Assembly: GCF_040253615.1 (NCBI RefSeq)
Contig: NZ_JBEJGY010000004.1
Coordinates: 5,394,001-5,458,000 of the forward strand
From: Streptomyces sp. Edi4
Lineage (GTDB): Bacteria > Actinomycetota > Actinomycetes > Streptomycetales > Streptomycetaceae
Direction of reading: 5' to 3'
Length of the DNA stretch: 64,000 bases
Positions 1 to 8,474 of this stretch are shown piece after piece (within the stretch, counting starts at the first letter, position 1; each line of letters opens with the position of its first letter). The translations under genes and the position numbers were made by a program. A model generated the notes under the pieces. The model did not search any database. It was not told the DNA's origin and was given only the letters and a program-made list of their open reading frames with translations.

Positions 1-2204
1 CAGCCGGGTATCCCTCGGGTACTCCGCCGTACGGGACCCCGTCGTCAGCGGGTCAGGACACTCCTGAGCCCGCCGCCGAGCCGGACGAGCCGAAGACCGA
101 GACCACGCTGACGACGCGGATCCGGATCAACATCCCCGGCTCGCGCCCCATCCCGCCGGTCGTGATGCGTACGCCGATGAGTGACGCGACCAGAGCGCCC
201 GAGGCGGACGGCGCCTCCCAACGCACCGGTTCGGTGGCGAAGCCCGAGGCGCCCGCGGCGACGGACGCGGCCGACGTGAGTGACGCGGCCGCCGGTGAAC
301 CTGCCGCCGACGAGTCGCCCACCAGTGACTGGTTCGCGCCGCGCAAGTCCCCGGCGTCGCCAGCCTCTTCGTCCACCCCGCCCTCCGGCACTCCGACGCC
401 CGGACTGCCGTACTTCTCGGACGGCACGGACGGCGCGGACCGCGCGGGCTCACCGGGTGGTGGCGCTCCCACCGCGCCGTCCGGCCCGACCGCGGCCGTC
501 ACCGGCCAGGCCGCGCTGCCGGTCCGGCCCGTCGGCAACCGCACGGGCATGAACCAGGGCGCCGCACTCGGACGCGAGGGCCAGGGCTCGGGGGGTTCCC
601 CGAACGCGCAGGGCCCCTGGCGCGCCGAAACGTCTGACTTCGGCGGGGCGCCGGGTCAACTCCCGGGCCGGGGGCCGGACTTGGGCCAGGGACTGGACTT
701 GGGCCAAGACGCCGGACAAGTCCCGGGTCATGGGCCCGGCTTGGGTCAGGGTCAGGACCAGAGTCTTGGCCTGGGACAGGGCCAGAGCCTCGGCCAGGGT
801 CAGGGCCTCGGGCAAGCGCCCGGGCAGGGCGGCGGCCCCGGGCGTGACGGCTCGCGTCCCGGTGACGGTGTGCGCCCCGGGTCGGGGCCGGACGCCGGGC
901 CCGGCGGCGGTCACCCCTTCGCTCCCGGTGGGCAGGGCCCCGCGCCCGCGCTCTCCGACGACACCGCGATCCTCACCCCGCAGACGCCGGCGCCGAGCCC
1001 CTTCGGGCCGGAGTCGGTGGGCAATCCGCTCGCCAGCCCCTCGGTCAACCCCGCGGCGGCGCCCGGCGGTCACGTCTCCGGTGACACGCTGACCAGCGGG
1101 ATCCCCGTCGTACCGCCGGAACACCGGGGCGGGTCCTTCCCGTCCGCCCCGTCCGGCTCCACCGGCGGCCCGCGTCTGACCCCGCCGCCCGGCCCGGACG
1201 CCGATGAGGCCGGGCCTCCCGCGCCGCAGGCCCGCACCGCCGCGCCCGCCGCGTCCGCCGCGTCATCGAAGAAGAAGGGCCGCTCCAAGCTCGGGCTGCT
1301 CGGCGGCGGCCTGGTGGCCCTGTTCGCGGTGGCGTACGGCGCCGGACTCGTCCTGAACCACTCCGAGGTCCCCAAGGGCACCACGGTCCTCGGCGTCGAC
1401 ATCGGCGGCGGCACCAAGGAGGCGGCGGTCTCCAAGCTGGACCAGACGCTCGGCAAGCGCGCCAACCAGCCGCTCAACCTCACGGTCGACGGCAAGCAGG
1501 AGCAGCTGAAGCCGGAGATCGCCGGGCTCTCGCTCGACAGTCAGGCGACCGTGCGGGCGGCGGCCGGCACCGACTACAACCCGATGTCCGTCATCGGCTC
1601 GCTCTTCGGCGGCAAGCGCGTCGCCCAGCCGGTGATCCCGGTCGACGAGGAGAAGCTGGGCGTCGCCCTGACCGACCTCGCCGGCGCGTCGGGTTCGGCG
1701 ACCGAGGGCACGATCAAGTTCCTGCCGGGCAACGCGGTGGCCGTGCCGGGCAAGGCGGGCAAGTCGCTCGACGTGAACCGTTCGATGATCGCGGTCAAGG
1801 ACGCGTACCGGACGCTGGTGCAGACGGGTGCGGCGAAGGCGGTGCCGCTGCCGGTGTCGGTGCGGCAGCCGACCGTCGGCCAGGCCGAGATCGACCGGGC
1901 GATGAACGACTTCGCCAAGCCGGCGATGTCCGGGAACGTCACGATCAAGGCGGGCGGGAAGTCGCTGCCCTTCGGGCCGAAGAAGTCGCTGCCCAAGATC
2001 TTGTCGATGAAGGCGGTCGACGGGAAGCTGGTCGAGGTCTACGACAAGGCGGCGATCACGGAGCTGATCGGCAACACGTTCAAGGGCGTGATGGTTGGTC
2101 AGGGTGGGCAGAAGCACGAGGTGTCCGCGGACGATGTGGCTGTCGCCATGAAGTCGGCGTTGCGGGGTAAGTCGGCGGCGGACCGGACGGTGACGATTCA
2201 GTAG
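1..2204 (+). CDS. Membrane protein with VanW-type peptidoglycan-binding domains (5' end outside window)
   Basis: The reading frame is open from the first complete codon (base 3), so the start lies upstream of the window; an internal ATG at 162 sits inside a conserved-looking stretch (TTRIRINIPGSRPIPPVV) and is not a convincing start. The visible part is a long Pro/Gly/Ala-rich cytoplasmic region with a Gly-Gln-Leu repeat zone (about nt 650-830), then a basic stop-transfer (KKKGRSKLG) and one membrane segment at about nt 1280-1365. The extracytoplasmic region resembles the PG_binding_4/YoaR domain found beside VanW domains (VLGVDIGGGTKEAAVSKL), probably in two copies. No catalytic motif is visible. 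A cell-wall-associated role is inference from the domain. Confidence 0.75.
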   Translation, partial: AGYPSGTPPYGTPSSAGQDTPEPAAEPDEPKTETTLTTRIRINIPGSRPIPPVVMRTPMSDATRAPEADGASQRTGSVAKPEAPAATDAADVSDAAAGEPAADESPTSDWFAPRKSPASPASSSTPPSGTPTPGLPYFSDGTDGADRAGSPGGGAPTAPSGPTAAVTGQAALPVRPVGNRTGMNQGAALGREGQGSGGSPNAQGPWRAETSDFGGAPGQLPGRGPDLGQGLDLGQDAGQVPGHGPGLGQGQDQSLGLGQGQSLGQGQGLGQAPGQGGGPGRDGSRPGDGVRPGSGPDAGPGGGHPFAPGGQGPAPALSDDTAILTPQTPAPSPFGPESVGNPLASPSVNPAAAPGGHVSGDTLTSGIPVVPPEHRGGSFPSAPSGSTGGPRLTPPPGPDADEAGPPAPQARTAAPAASAASSKKKGRSKLGLLGGGLVALFAVAYGAGLVLNHSEVPKGTTVLGVDIGGGTKEAAVSKLDQTLGKRANQPLNLTVDGKQEQLKPEIAGLSLDSQATVRAAAGTDYNPMSVIGSLFGGKRVAQPVIPVDEEKLGVALTDLAGASGSATEGTIKFLPGNAVAVPGKAGKSLDVNRSMIAVKDAYRTLVQTGAAKAVPLPVSVRQPTVGQAEIDRAMNDFAKPAMSGNVTIKAGGKSLPFGPKKSLPKILSMKAVDGKLVEVYDKAAITELIGNTFKGVMVGQGGQKHEVSADDVAVAMKSALRGKSAADRTVTIQ

Positions 2205-2251
2205 CCTGCGCGGGCCTTGGCGCCCGGTGCCGGCCCGCGTGGACGTGCTGC

Positions 2252-2590
2252 CCCCTGCCTGCGCAGTTCCCCGCGCCCCTGGGGGTTCGGTGCTGGGCGG
2301 GATCGGCGTCCTGCGGGCCGGTTTGCGCAGTTCCCCGCGCCCCTGGGGCGCCTGGTGCGGGCCCGCGTGGACGTGCTGCCCCCTGCCTGCGCAGTTCCCC
2401 GCGCCCCTGGGGGCGCCTGGTGCCGGCCCGTGTGGACGTGCTGCGCCCTGCCTGCGCAGTTCCCCGCGCCCCTGGGGGCGCCTGGTGCGGGCCCGTGTGG
2501 ACGTGCTGCCCCCCCGCATGCGCAGTTCCCCGCGCCCCTGGGGGCACCTGGTGCCGGCCCGGATCGGCGTCCCGCGCCCCTGAGGGGTCG
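2252..2590. repeat. Tandem array of ~65-bp units with the GCAGTTCCCCGCGCCCCT core
   Basis: Five copies of the core GCAGTTCCCCGCGCCCCT lie head to tail; measured at the TT of the core they sit at about 2268, 2332, 2396, 2461 and 2527, giving periods of 64-66 bp. The spacers are themselves related (CCGGCCCGTGTGGACGTGCT and variants), so this is a minisatellite rather than a CRISPR. It fills the gap between the VanW-domain gene and the ABC exporter operon. ORFs over it on both strands are repeat artefacts. The same core recurs at three other loci in the window. Confidence 0.85.
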
Positions 2591-2675
2591 GTGTCGGGCG
2601 GCATGACATTCGTCATGGGGGACTTACGACGGGGGGCACTGCCGGGGTGGGGCCGGGTCGGGTGAGGGTGGGGGC

Positions 2676-3608
2676 ATGACGCAGACAGTATCCGCGAAGC
2701 GCACCACCCACCCCGTGGTGCGCTTCGAGAACGTGAACAAGAGCTACGCGGACGTGCGCGCCGTGGCCGACCTCTCGCTGACGCTCCACCCCGGCGAGAC
2801 CGTCGCCCTGCTCGGCCCCAACGGCGCGGGCAAGTCCTCCACGCTCGATCTGCTGCTCGGGCTGCGCAACGCCGACTCCGGCACGGTCAGCCTCTTCGGG
2901 ATGACGCCGGCGCAGGCCATCAACGCCGGCAAGGTCGGCGCGATGCTCCAGAGCGGTGGCCTCATGGAGGACGTCACCGTGCGCGAGCTCGTCAAGCTGG
3001 GGTGCGACCTGCACCCCGACCCGCACCCCGTGGCCGAGGTCATGGACCGCGCGGGCGTCACCAGCATCGCCGACCGCAAGGTCAACAAGCTCTCCGGCGG
3101 CCAGGAGCAGCGCGTCCGCTTCGCCCTCGCGACCGCCGGCGCCAACGACCTGATCGTCCTGGACGAGCCGACCACCGGCATGGACGTCACCGCCCGCCAG
3201 GCGTTCTGGGCGACCATGCGCGAGCAGGCGGCCCAGGGCCGTACGGTCCTGTTCGCCACGCACTACCTCGAAGAGGCCGACGCGATCGCCGACCGGGTGC
3301 TCGTCCTGCACAAGGGCAAGCTCCTCGCCGACGGCACCGCCGCCGAGATCAAGGCCAAGGCGGGCGCCCGCCGGGTCAGCTTCGACCTGGAGGGGGCCAT
3401 CGACCAGGAGGCCCTGCGCGCGCTGCCCTTCCTGTCCACGATCGACATCTCGGGCCGCACCGTCCGCATCCAGTCGCACGACGCCGACGCCACCATGCAC
3501 GCCGTCTACGGGCTGGGCCTCTACCCGCGCAATCTCGAAGTCGCGGGTCTCGGCCTCGAGCAGGCCTTCGTCGCCATCACCTCGGCCGAGGAGGCCAACG
3601 CACGATGA
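2676..3608 (+). CDS. ABC-2 exporter ATP-binding protein (DrrA-like)
   Basis: A 310-residue ATPase subunit for an ABC-2 type exporter. Walker A GPNGAGKSS at about residues 48-56, signature LSGGQEQRV, Walker B LIVLDEPTTGMD and the switch histidine (FATHYLEEAD) are all present in the usual order, followed by the C-terminal extension typical of DrrA/CcmA-type subunits. ATG at 2676 lies behind a G-rich leader. Its stop overlaps the permease start as ATGA (3605-3608), so the two are translationally coupled. It is the first gene of a four-gene run with a sensor kinase and response regulator, suggesting that substrate or membrane stress is sensed by the downstream pair. The substrate is unknown. Confidence 0.93.
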   Translation: MTQTVSAKRTTHPVVRFENVNKSYADVRAVADLSLTLHPGETVALLGPNGAGKSSTLDLLLGLRNADSGTVSLFGMTPAQAINAGKVGAMLQSGGLMEDVTVRELVKLGCDLHPDPHPVAEVMDRAGVTSIADRKVNKLSGGQEQRVRFALATAGANDLIVLDEPTTGMDVTARQAFWATMREQAAQGRTVLFATHYLEEADAIADRVLVLHKGKLLADGTAAEIKAKAGARRVSFDLEGAIDQEALRALPFLSTIDISGRTVRIQSHDADATMHAVYGLGLYPRNLEVAGLGLEQAFVAITSAEEANAR

Positions 3609-4345
3609 ACACGCTGATCAAGCTGGAAATCACCCGCACCCTGCGGAACAAGAAGTTCATGTTCTTCTCGGTGATCTACCCCTCGGCCCTCTACCTGCTC
3701 TTCGCGGCCTCGCAGAGCAGCACCGACAAGGTCCCGGGCACCGACCTCACCTTCCCCGCCCTCTACATGGTCTCGATGGCGTCGTTCGGCGCGATCACCG
3801 CCGTCCTCATGGGCAACAGCGAGAAGATCGCCAAGGAGCGCGAGAAGGGCTGGGTGCGTCAGCTGCGCCTGACCACCCTGCCGGGCCGTGGCTACGTCCT
3901 CGCGAAGATCGCCAGCGCCGCCGTGGTGACCCTGCCGTGCATCGTGGTCGTCTTCCTGGTGGCCGCCGCCACCAAGGGCGTACGGTTCGATGCCTGGCAA
4001 TGGGGCGCGCTGACCGTCGCCATCTGGGCCGGCTCGCTCTGCTTCGCCGCGCTCGGCGTGGCCATCGGCTACGTCGCCAGCGGTGACGCGGTCCGCCCGA
4101 TCACGATGATCATCTACTTCGGCATGTCGATCCTGGGCGGCCTGTGGATGCCCAGCACGGTCTTCCCGCAGTGGCTCCAGAACATCGCGGAGTGGCTGCC
4201 CACCCACGCGTACGCTGCCCTGGGACAGGCCATCGAGCTGGGCGACGCCCCGCACGGCAAGGACCTCGCCATCCTCGTCGCCTACTTCCTGCTCTTCGCG
4301 GGCGGCGCGGCGTGGCTGTACCGGAAGGACACCCTGAAGGCGTGA
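3605..4345 (+). CDS. ABC-2 type transporter permease
   Basis: A 246-residue membrane subunit that pairs with the preceding ATPase. ATG at 3605 overlaps the ATPase stop by four bases, which fixes the start. It has the ABC-2 permease pattern: a cytoplasmic N-terminus (MNTLIKLEITRTLRNKKFMF), about six hydrophobic segments, a cytoplasmic loop with EREKGWVRQLRLTTLPG, and the conserved GLWMPSTVFPQW stretch before the last segments. The end overlaps the histidine kinase start (GTGA at 4342). Homologues next to DesK-type kinases are often annotated as linearmycin or drug resistance exporters; the actual substrate cannot be read from sequence. Confidence 0.92.
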   Translation: MNTLIKLEITRTLRNKKFMFFSVIYPSALYLLFAASQSSTDKVPGTDLTFPALYMVSMASFGAITAVLMGNSEKIAKEREKGWVRQLRLTTLPGRGYVLAKIASAAVVTLPCIVVVFLVAAATKGVRFDAWQWGALTVAIWAGSLCFAALGVAIGYVASGDAVRPITMIIYFGMSILGGLWMPSTVFPQWLQNIAEWLPTHAYAALGQAIELGDAPHGKDLAILVAYFLLFAGGAAWLYRKDTLKA

Positions 4346-5550
4346 GTGCCGTGAACCAGGGCCCCGAGGAGGCACCCGCGGTACGGATCGGGCTGCACCC
4401 CGAGACGTACCGCCAAATGTGGCAGAAGCTGATGTGGGTCGGCATCTGGCTCGCGTTCATGACCGCGCCGGTCAAAGACCTGCTCGACGGCCACCACACC
4501 ACCGTGCCCACCGTGCTCGGCTGGCTCGGCCTCGGCGGCTTCGTCACCGTCTACCTGACCCTGGTGCTGCGGCACACCGCCCGGCCCCTGGCCACCACCG
4601 CCGGCCACATTCTCCTCGGCTTCCTCGCGGCCCTGGCCCTCACGCTCTCGCTGACCCTCGGCGGTCCGTGGCTCGTGCTCTTCGTGTACGTGTCCGTCTC
4701 GTGCGGGGCGACACTGCCGCTGGCCCTCGCGACCTGGGCCATCCTCGCGGCGACGGCCTCGATGACCGTGATCGGGGTCCGTGTCGACCACGTCAGCGGT
4801 GTCGTGCCGAGCCTGGTCGTCCCGACGCTGCTCGGCGGCTTCGCGATGACGGGCGTACGCCATCTCATCCGTACCTCGGTCGAGCTGCGCGAGGCCCGCG
4901 CCACCGTCGCCCAACTCGCCGCGAACGAGGAGCGGTTGAGGATGGCGCGCGATCTGCACGACCTGCTCGGCCACTCCCTTTCGCTCATCACGCTGAAGAG
5001 CGAGCTTGCCGGGCGGATGCTGCCGGGGGATCCCGGGCAGGCCGCGCGGCAGGTGGCCGACATCGAGCAGGTGAGCCGCCAGGCCCTCACGGACGTACGG
5101 GCCGCCGTGGCCGGATACCGCAGGGTCACGCTCCCCGCCGAGCTGGCCGGCGCCCGCACCGTCCTGAACGCGGCGGGCATCCAGGCGGACGTACCGACCG
5201 ACGCGCCCCAGGGGCTGCCGGCCGCCGAGGAGGAGGTGCTTGCCTGGGTCCTGCGCGAGGCGGCCACCAACGTCGTACGCCACAGCGGCGCCCGGCACTG
5301 CGCGATCACGCTCACCGAAGTGCAGAACCTGGACGGCCGGTTCCTGGAGCTGCGGGTCCGGGACGACGGCCCCGGCGGGTCCCCTTCCGGGCCGCCGGTC
5401 GCGGGCAACGGCCTGACCGGCCTCAAGGAGCGTCTGGAGAAGGTGTCCGGGGCCCTGGAGATCGAGGCGGGCCGCAAGGGCTTCACACTCACCGCGCGGA
5501 TCCCGCTGATTCCGGAGCCGTCCGCGCTCCCTCTAGGATCCGGTTCATGA
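4342..5550 (+). CDS. Sensor histidine kinase (HisKA_3, DesK/NarX-like)
   Basis: A 402-residue two-component kinase. GTG at 4342 overlaps the permease stop; a second in-frame GTG at 4351 is an alternative. The first ~170 residues hold about five membrane segments with almost no extracellular loop, so it probably senses a membrane property or the partner transporter. The phosphoacceptor is His at about residue 206 in ARDLHDLLGHSLSLI, followed by a HATPase domain with the N-box NVVRHSGA and G-box GNGLTGLKERL. It overlaps the response regulator gene as ATGA, completing an exporter-plus-two-component operon. By analogy with similar operons it probably controls the exporter, but no operator is evident here. 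Confidence 0.93.
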   Translation: MSAVNQGPEEAPAVRIGLHPETYRQMWQKLMWVGIWLAFMTAPVKDLLDGHHTTVPTVLGWLGLGGFVTVYLTLVLRHTARPLATTAGHILLGFLAALALTLSLTLGGPWLVLFVYVSVSCGATLPLALATWAILAATASMTVIGVRVDHVSGVVPSLVVPTLLGGFAMTGVRHLIRTSVELREARATVAQLAANEERLRMARDLHDLLGHSLSLITLKSELAGRMLPGDPGQAARQVADIEQVSRQALTDVRAAVAGYRRVTLPAELAGARTVLNAAGIQADVPTDAPQGLPAAEEEVLAWVLREAATNVVRHSGARHCAITLTEVQNLDGRFLELRVRDDGPGGSPSGPPVAGNGLTGLKERLEKVSGALEIEAGRKGFTLTARIPLIPEPSALPLGSGS

Positions 5551-6152
5551 TCCGACTTCTCCTGGCGGAAGACCAGTCCATGGTCCGCGAGGCCCTTGCC
5601 GCGCTGCTCGGCCTTGAGCCCGACATGGAGGTGGTGGCGCAGGCCGCGCGGGGGGACGAGGTCCTGGCGGCGGCCCGCGCCCACGCGGTGGACGTCGCGC
5701 TGCTCGACATCGAGATGCCGGGCCTGACCGGCATCGAGGCGGCGGCCGCGCTGCGCCGCGAACTGCCCGCCGTGAGGATCGTGATCCTGACCACCTTCGG
5801 GCGCCCCGGCTATCTGCGCAGCGCCATGGAGTCGGGCGCGGACGCGTTCCTGGTCAAGGACGCGCCCGCGGCCCAACTTGCCGCCGCCGTCCGCACGGTG
5901 CTCGCGGGGGAGCGGGTCATCGACCCCACGCTCGCGGCGGCCGCGCTGGCGGAGGGCGCCAACCCGCTGACCGACCGCGAGCGCGATGTGCTGCGCGCCG
6001 CCCAGGACGGCGCGACCAACGCCGAACTGGCCGCGTCCCTGTGCCTCTCGCAGGGCACGGTCCGCAACTACCTCTCCATGGCCATCCAGAAGCTCGCGGC
6101 CCGCAACCGGGCGGAGGCCGTGCGCATCGCCCGCGAGAAGGGCTGGCTGTAG
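5547..6152 (+). CDS. LuxR/NarL-family response regulator (DesR-like)
   Basis: A 201-residue regulator and partner of the preceding kinase. The receiver domain has the acidic pair in LLLAEDQ, the phosphoacceptor Asp54 (LLDIEMPGL), a conserved Thr (VILTTFG) and Lys (FLVKDAP). The C-terminal LuxR helix-turn-helix starts at LTDRERDVLRAAQDG and contains NAELAASLCLSQGTVRNYL. ATG at 5547 overlaps the kinase stop. It is the last gene of the operon; the next gene is convergent. It most likely activates or represses the exporter genes 2676-4345. Confidence 0.94.
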   Translation: MIRLLLAEDQSMVREALAALLGLEPDMEVVAQAARGDEVLAAARAHAVDVALLDIEMPGLTGIEAAAALRRELPAVRIVILTTFGRPGYLRSAMESGADAFLVKDAPAAQLAAAVRTVLAGERVIDPTLAAAALAEGANPLTDRERDVLRAAQDGATNAELAASLCLSQGTVRNYLSMAIQKLAARNRAEAVRIAREKGWL

Positions 6153-6224
6153 CGGGGAGGCGTCGGTGCGCGTCGGTGCGTCAAAGGCGAGCCGTCGGCG
6201 GACGCCCGGCGGGCGCGGCGGGAC

Positions 6225-6716
6225 TCAGCAGCTCACCAGGAGCAGGGTGAAGGCCGAACAGACGTGGACCGCCGCGTTGTTGCCCGGGTCGGGATCGGCG
6301 GGGGCGATGTCGACCAGGGCGGCCGTGACCGGCAGATTGCCGCTCATCGTCAGCAGGCCGGCGCGCAGCGTCAGCTTCTTGCCGACCGTGGCGCCCGAGG
6401 GGATCGCGCCGAGCGCGCAGACCGCCGTGCGATTGGTCCGGTCGACCGCGCAGCCCGGCGCGGACGGCGCCGTGAACCCGGCCGGATAGCTGAACCACAC
6501 ATGCGCCGCCGTGACGTCGGCCGGGCCGGCGTTGGTGACGTGCGCGGTGAACGTGACCGCGTTGATGGCGAGCCCCTGCGGCGAGACCGCGAGGGTCACG
6601 GCGAGGTCGGACCGCGCGGGGTCGGCGGCGGCGGGCGCGGCGAGACCGACGGCGGCGAGGAGCGGCAGGAGCAGGGCGGGGGCCAACCGGGCGGCTATGG
6701 GTCTGAGGCGTGACAT
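6225..6716 (-). CDS. Secreted DUF11-like protein
   Basis: A 163-residue exported protein. The start at 6716 is chosen because GGGAG lies just upstream and it begins a classical signal peptide: MSRLRPIAARLAP, a hydrophobic core, and cleavage after AAPAAA. An upstream ATG at 6806 would add a non-signal extension. The mature part is one immunoglobulin-like DUF11 domain (TFTAHVTNAGPADVTAAHVW, then PDPGNNAA), a fold common in bacterial surface proteins. It ends in a hydrophobic tail with a Cys near the end. The function is unknown; a surface or adhesive role is inference from the domain. Confidence 0.8.
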   Translation of the reverse strand: MSRLRPIAARLAPALLLPLLAAVGLAAPAAADPARSDLAVTLAVSPQGLAINAVTFTAHVTNAGPADVTAAHVWFSYPAGFTAPSAPGCAVDRTNRTAVCALGAIPSGATVGKKLTLRAGLLTMSGNLPVTAALVDIAPADPDPGNNAAVHVCSAFTLLLVSC

Positions 6717-6898
6717 GGGAACTCCCGAGGTCGCGTCGGAGTGAGCGGGACACAGCGGCGCCCGCCCCAACAGGCCGTACGGCACCGGGGGTTGAGGCAG
6801 CGTCAACAGATTGTGACCGCTGCCCGCCGATCCGGTGGGGTTTTCCGGGCGCGGGCGGGGATTGGCCGGATGTGGTCACGCGGGGCGGGGCGCGCCGC

Positions 6899-7582
6899 TC
6901 AGCGTTCGGGACGCCCGGTCCCCGGGCCGAGGACGACACCCCGCCCGGCGTAGAACCGCTCCAGGTCACCCCATCCGACGGAGACGAACTCCTGGGACCG
7001 GCCCTTGAACCCGGAAGGGTTGTGGAAGACCAGGGCGTCCTCGTCGGCCCCCACGGCGAGGACCAGATGGCCGCCCCGGCGTTCGGGAGCGGGGCCGAGC
7101 CCGCGGATCGAGGGGTGGACGGAGAGCAGCGCCAGATGACCGGCCTCGATCAGCCGGCGCAGCTCGGCGAGCGGCAGATGCGGACGGGCCACCGCCTTCA
7201 GGCCCCAGCGCTCCTCGGCGTACGACGCGAACGGGGCGTAGATCAGGCCGTCGAGGCCGTCCTCGCGGCGCACGTACGCCCCCGCCGCCAGGCACTCCCG
7301 GGCGAGCTCCATCGCGGTGGGCGCCGAGCCCCGCCAGTACTCCAGGGCCATCCGCAGACACGCCACCCCGCACAGCCGCCAGGACCACCACGCGTACTCC
7401 CCGGGGCTCTCGGCGCCGTAGGCCCGCCACAGTGGGTCTTCGGCCGCGTCGAGTGAGCCCTCGACGATCGCCTCCACCAGTTCGGGCGAGGCCCATTGGG
7501 CGTGGTAGGGGACGGGGTGGACGGTCGCGGGCGTGCTGCGGGCGGTCGCGGGCGTGCCGCGGTGCGGGCTGCGGGCGGTCAT
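6899..7582 (-). CDS. C39-like peptidase family protein
   Basis: A 227-residue protein of the peptidase C39-like (C39_2) papain fold. A cysteine in WSWRLCGVACLRMAL, the His of GGHLVLAVGAD and the Asn of FHNPSG occur in catalytic order and spacing, so a cysteine peptidase or transglutaminase-like role is plausible. The ATG at 7582 follows no strong Shine-Dalgarno. There is no signal peptide, so it acts in the cytoplasm unless exported in another way. It lies 44 bases downstream of the SirB1-type gene on the same strand and may share its transcript with the acetyltransferase further upstream. The substrate is unknown. Confidence 0.82.
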   Translation of the reverse strand: MTARSPHRGTPATARSTPATVHPVPYHAQWASPELVEAIVEGSLDAAEDPLWRAYGAESPGEYAWWSWRLCGVACLRMALEYWRGSAPTAMELARECLAAGAYVRREDGLDGLIYAPFASYAEERWGLKAVARPHLPLAELRRLIEAGHLALLSVHPSIRGLGPAPERRGGHLVLAVGADEDALVFHNPSGFKGRSQEFVSVGWGDLERFYAGRGVVLGPGTGRPER

Positions 7583-7626
7583 GATCACGAGCCTAGGCGG
7601 CCCGGTGGCCGGTCTCCGGGGCGGAT

Positions 7627-8457
7627 TCAGTTCAACCTCGCCCGCGCCGCCCGCGCCCGGCGCCGTACCGTCTCCGCGGTGGCCGGTTCGACCGGTTCGA
7701 GCACGTCCGCGTAGTCGTCGAGCGCGGCGGCCCCGGACAGGAAGTCGCCGCGCTGGACCAGGATCTCGGCGCGCTCGTAGCGCAGGCGGGCCGGGTGCGC
7801 GGGCAGCAGCAGCGCGAGCTCCACGGCCCACAGGGCCACGTCGCTGCGTTCGGGGCGGGCCGAGGCCCAGGCGCGGATGTTGTTCAGGACGCGCGCGACG
7901 ATGTCCAGCGGCTCGGCCGGACTCAGCATCGTCTCCTCCAGCGGCGCTCCCGTGGCACCGGCCACCAGGAGCTCCGCGTCCGAGGGGGCGAGCAGCCGGC
8001 CCCCGTCGAACGGATCGGCCAGGACGCGGTGTTCCGGCGCCCCGAAACCCACGACGAAGTGGCCGGGCAGCGCCACGCCGTACACCGGCGCGCCGGCCCT
8101 TCGCGCCACCTCGATCCACACCACCGAGAGCAGGATCGGCAGGCCTCGGCGGCGCCTCAGCACCTCGTGCAGCAGGGACGACTCCAGGCGCTCGTAGTCG
8201 TGCGCGCGGCCACGGAATCCGTGGTCGCCGCCCAGAAGCTGGGCCAGCGCGAGGGCCCAGGGGCGGGCGCCGGTCAGGCCGAAGGGGAGCAGGCCGGCGA
8301 GGCGGTCGAGCTCGATGTGCGCGGCGTCGATGCCGCGCTGGCCGAGCGTGGGATCGGCGACCGCGCCCAGCAGCAGGCACAGCGACGCCACGTCGGGGCG
8401 CTCCGCGCGGGCCTGGTCGGCGAACTCCCGCCGCCAGTCGGTGACTTCCGGTTCCAT
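7627..8457 (-). CDS. SirB1 family protein (transglutaminase-like/TPR)
   Basis: A 276-residue cytoplasmic protein of the SirB1/Transglut_core2 family. The central part matches the family hallmark (RRRGLPILLSVVWIEVARR, then GVALPGHFVVGF and ADPFDGG), with Cys replaced as is common in the family; the C-terminus is helical and TPR-like (LNNIRAWASAR onward). Length is typical. It is 17 bases downstream of the acetyltransferase gene, so the two are probably cotranscribed. The molecular function is not established for this family in actinobacteria; a catalytically inactive scaffold is one possibility. Confidence 0.85.
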   Translation of the reverse strand: MEPEVTDWRREFADQARAERPDVASLCLLLGAVADPTLGQRGIDAAHIELDRLAGLLPFGLTGARPWALALAQLLGGDHGFRGRAHDYERLESSLLHEVLRRRRGLPILLSVVWIEVARRAGAPVYGVALPGHFVVGFGAPEHRVLADPFDGGRLLAPSDAELLVAGATGAPLEETMLSPAEPLDIVARVLNNIRAWASARPERSDVALWAVELALLLPAHPARLRYERAEILVQRGDFLSGAAALDDYADVLEPVEPATAETVRRRARAARARLN

Positions 8458-8474
8458 ATCGGCCTCGTACCCGC

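Noticed and set aside
2252..2590. Repeat-spacer layout resembling a CRISPR array
   Set aside because: The spacers are related to each other, the unit also occurs singly and in both orientations elsewhere, and no cas gene is present.
1263..2616. Minus-strand frames with repeated Pro/Arg/Gly units
   Set aside because: They arise from the 65-bp array and the antisense of the VanW-domain gene.
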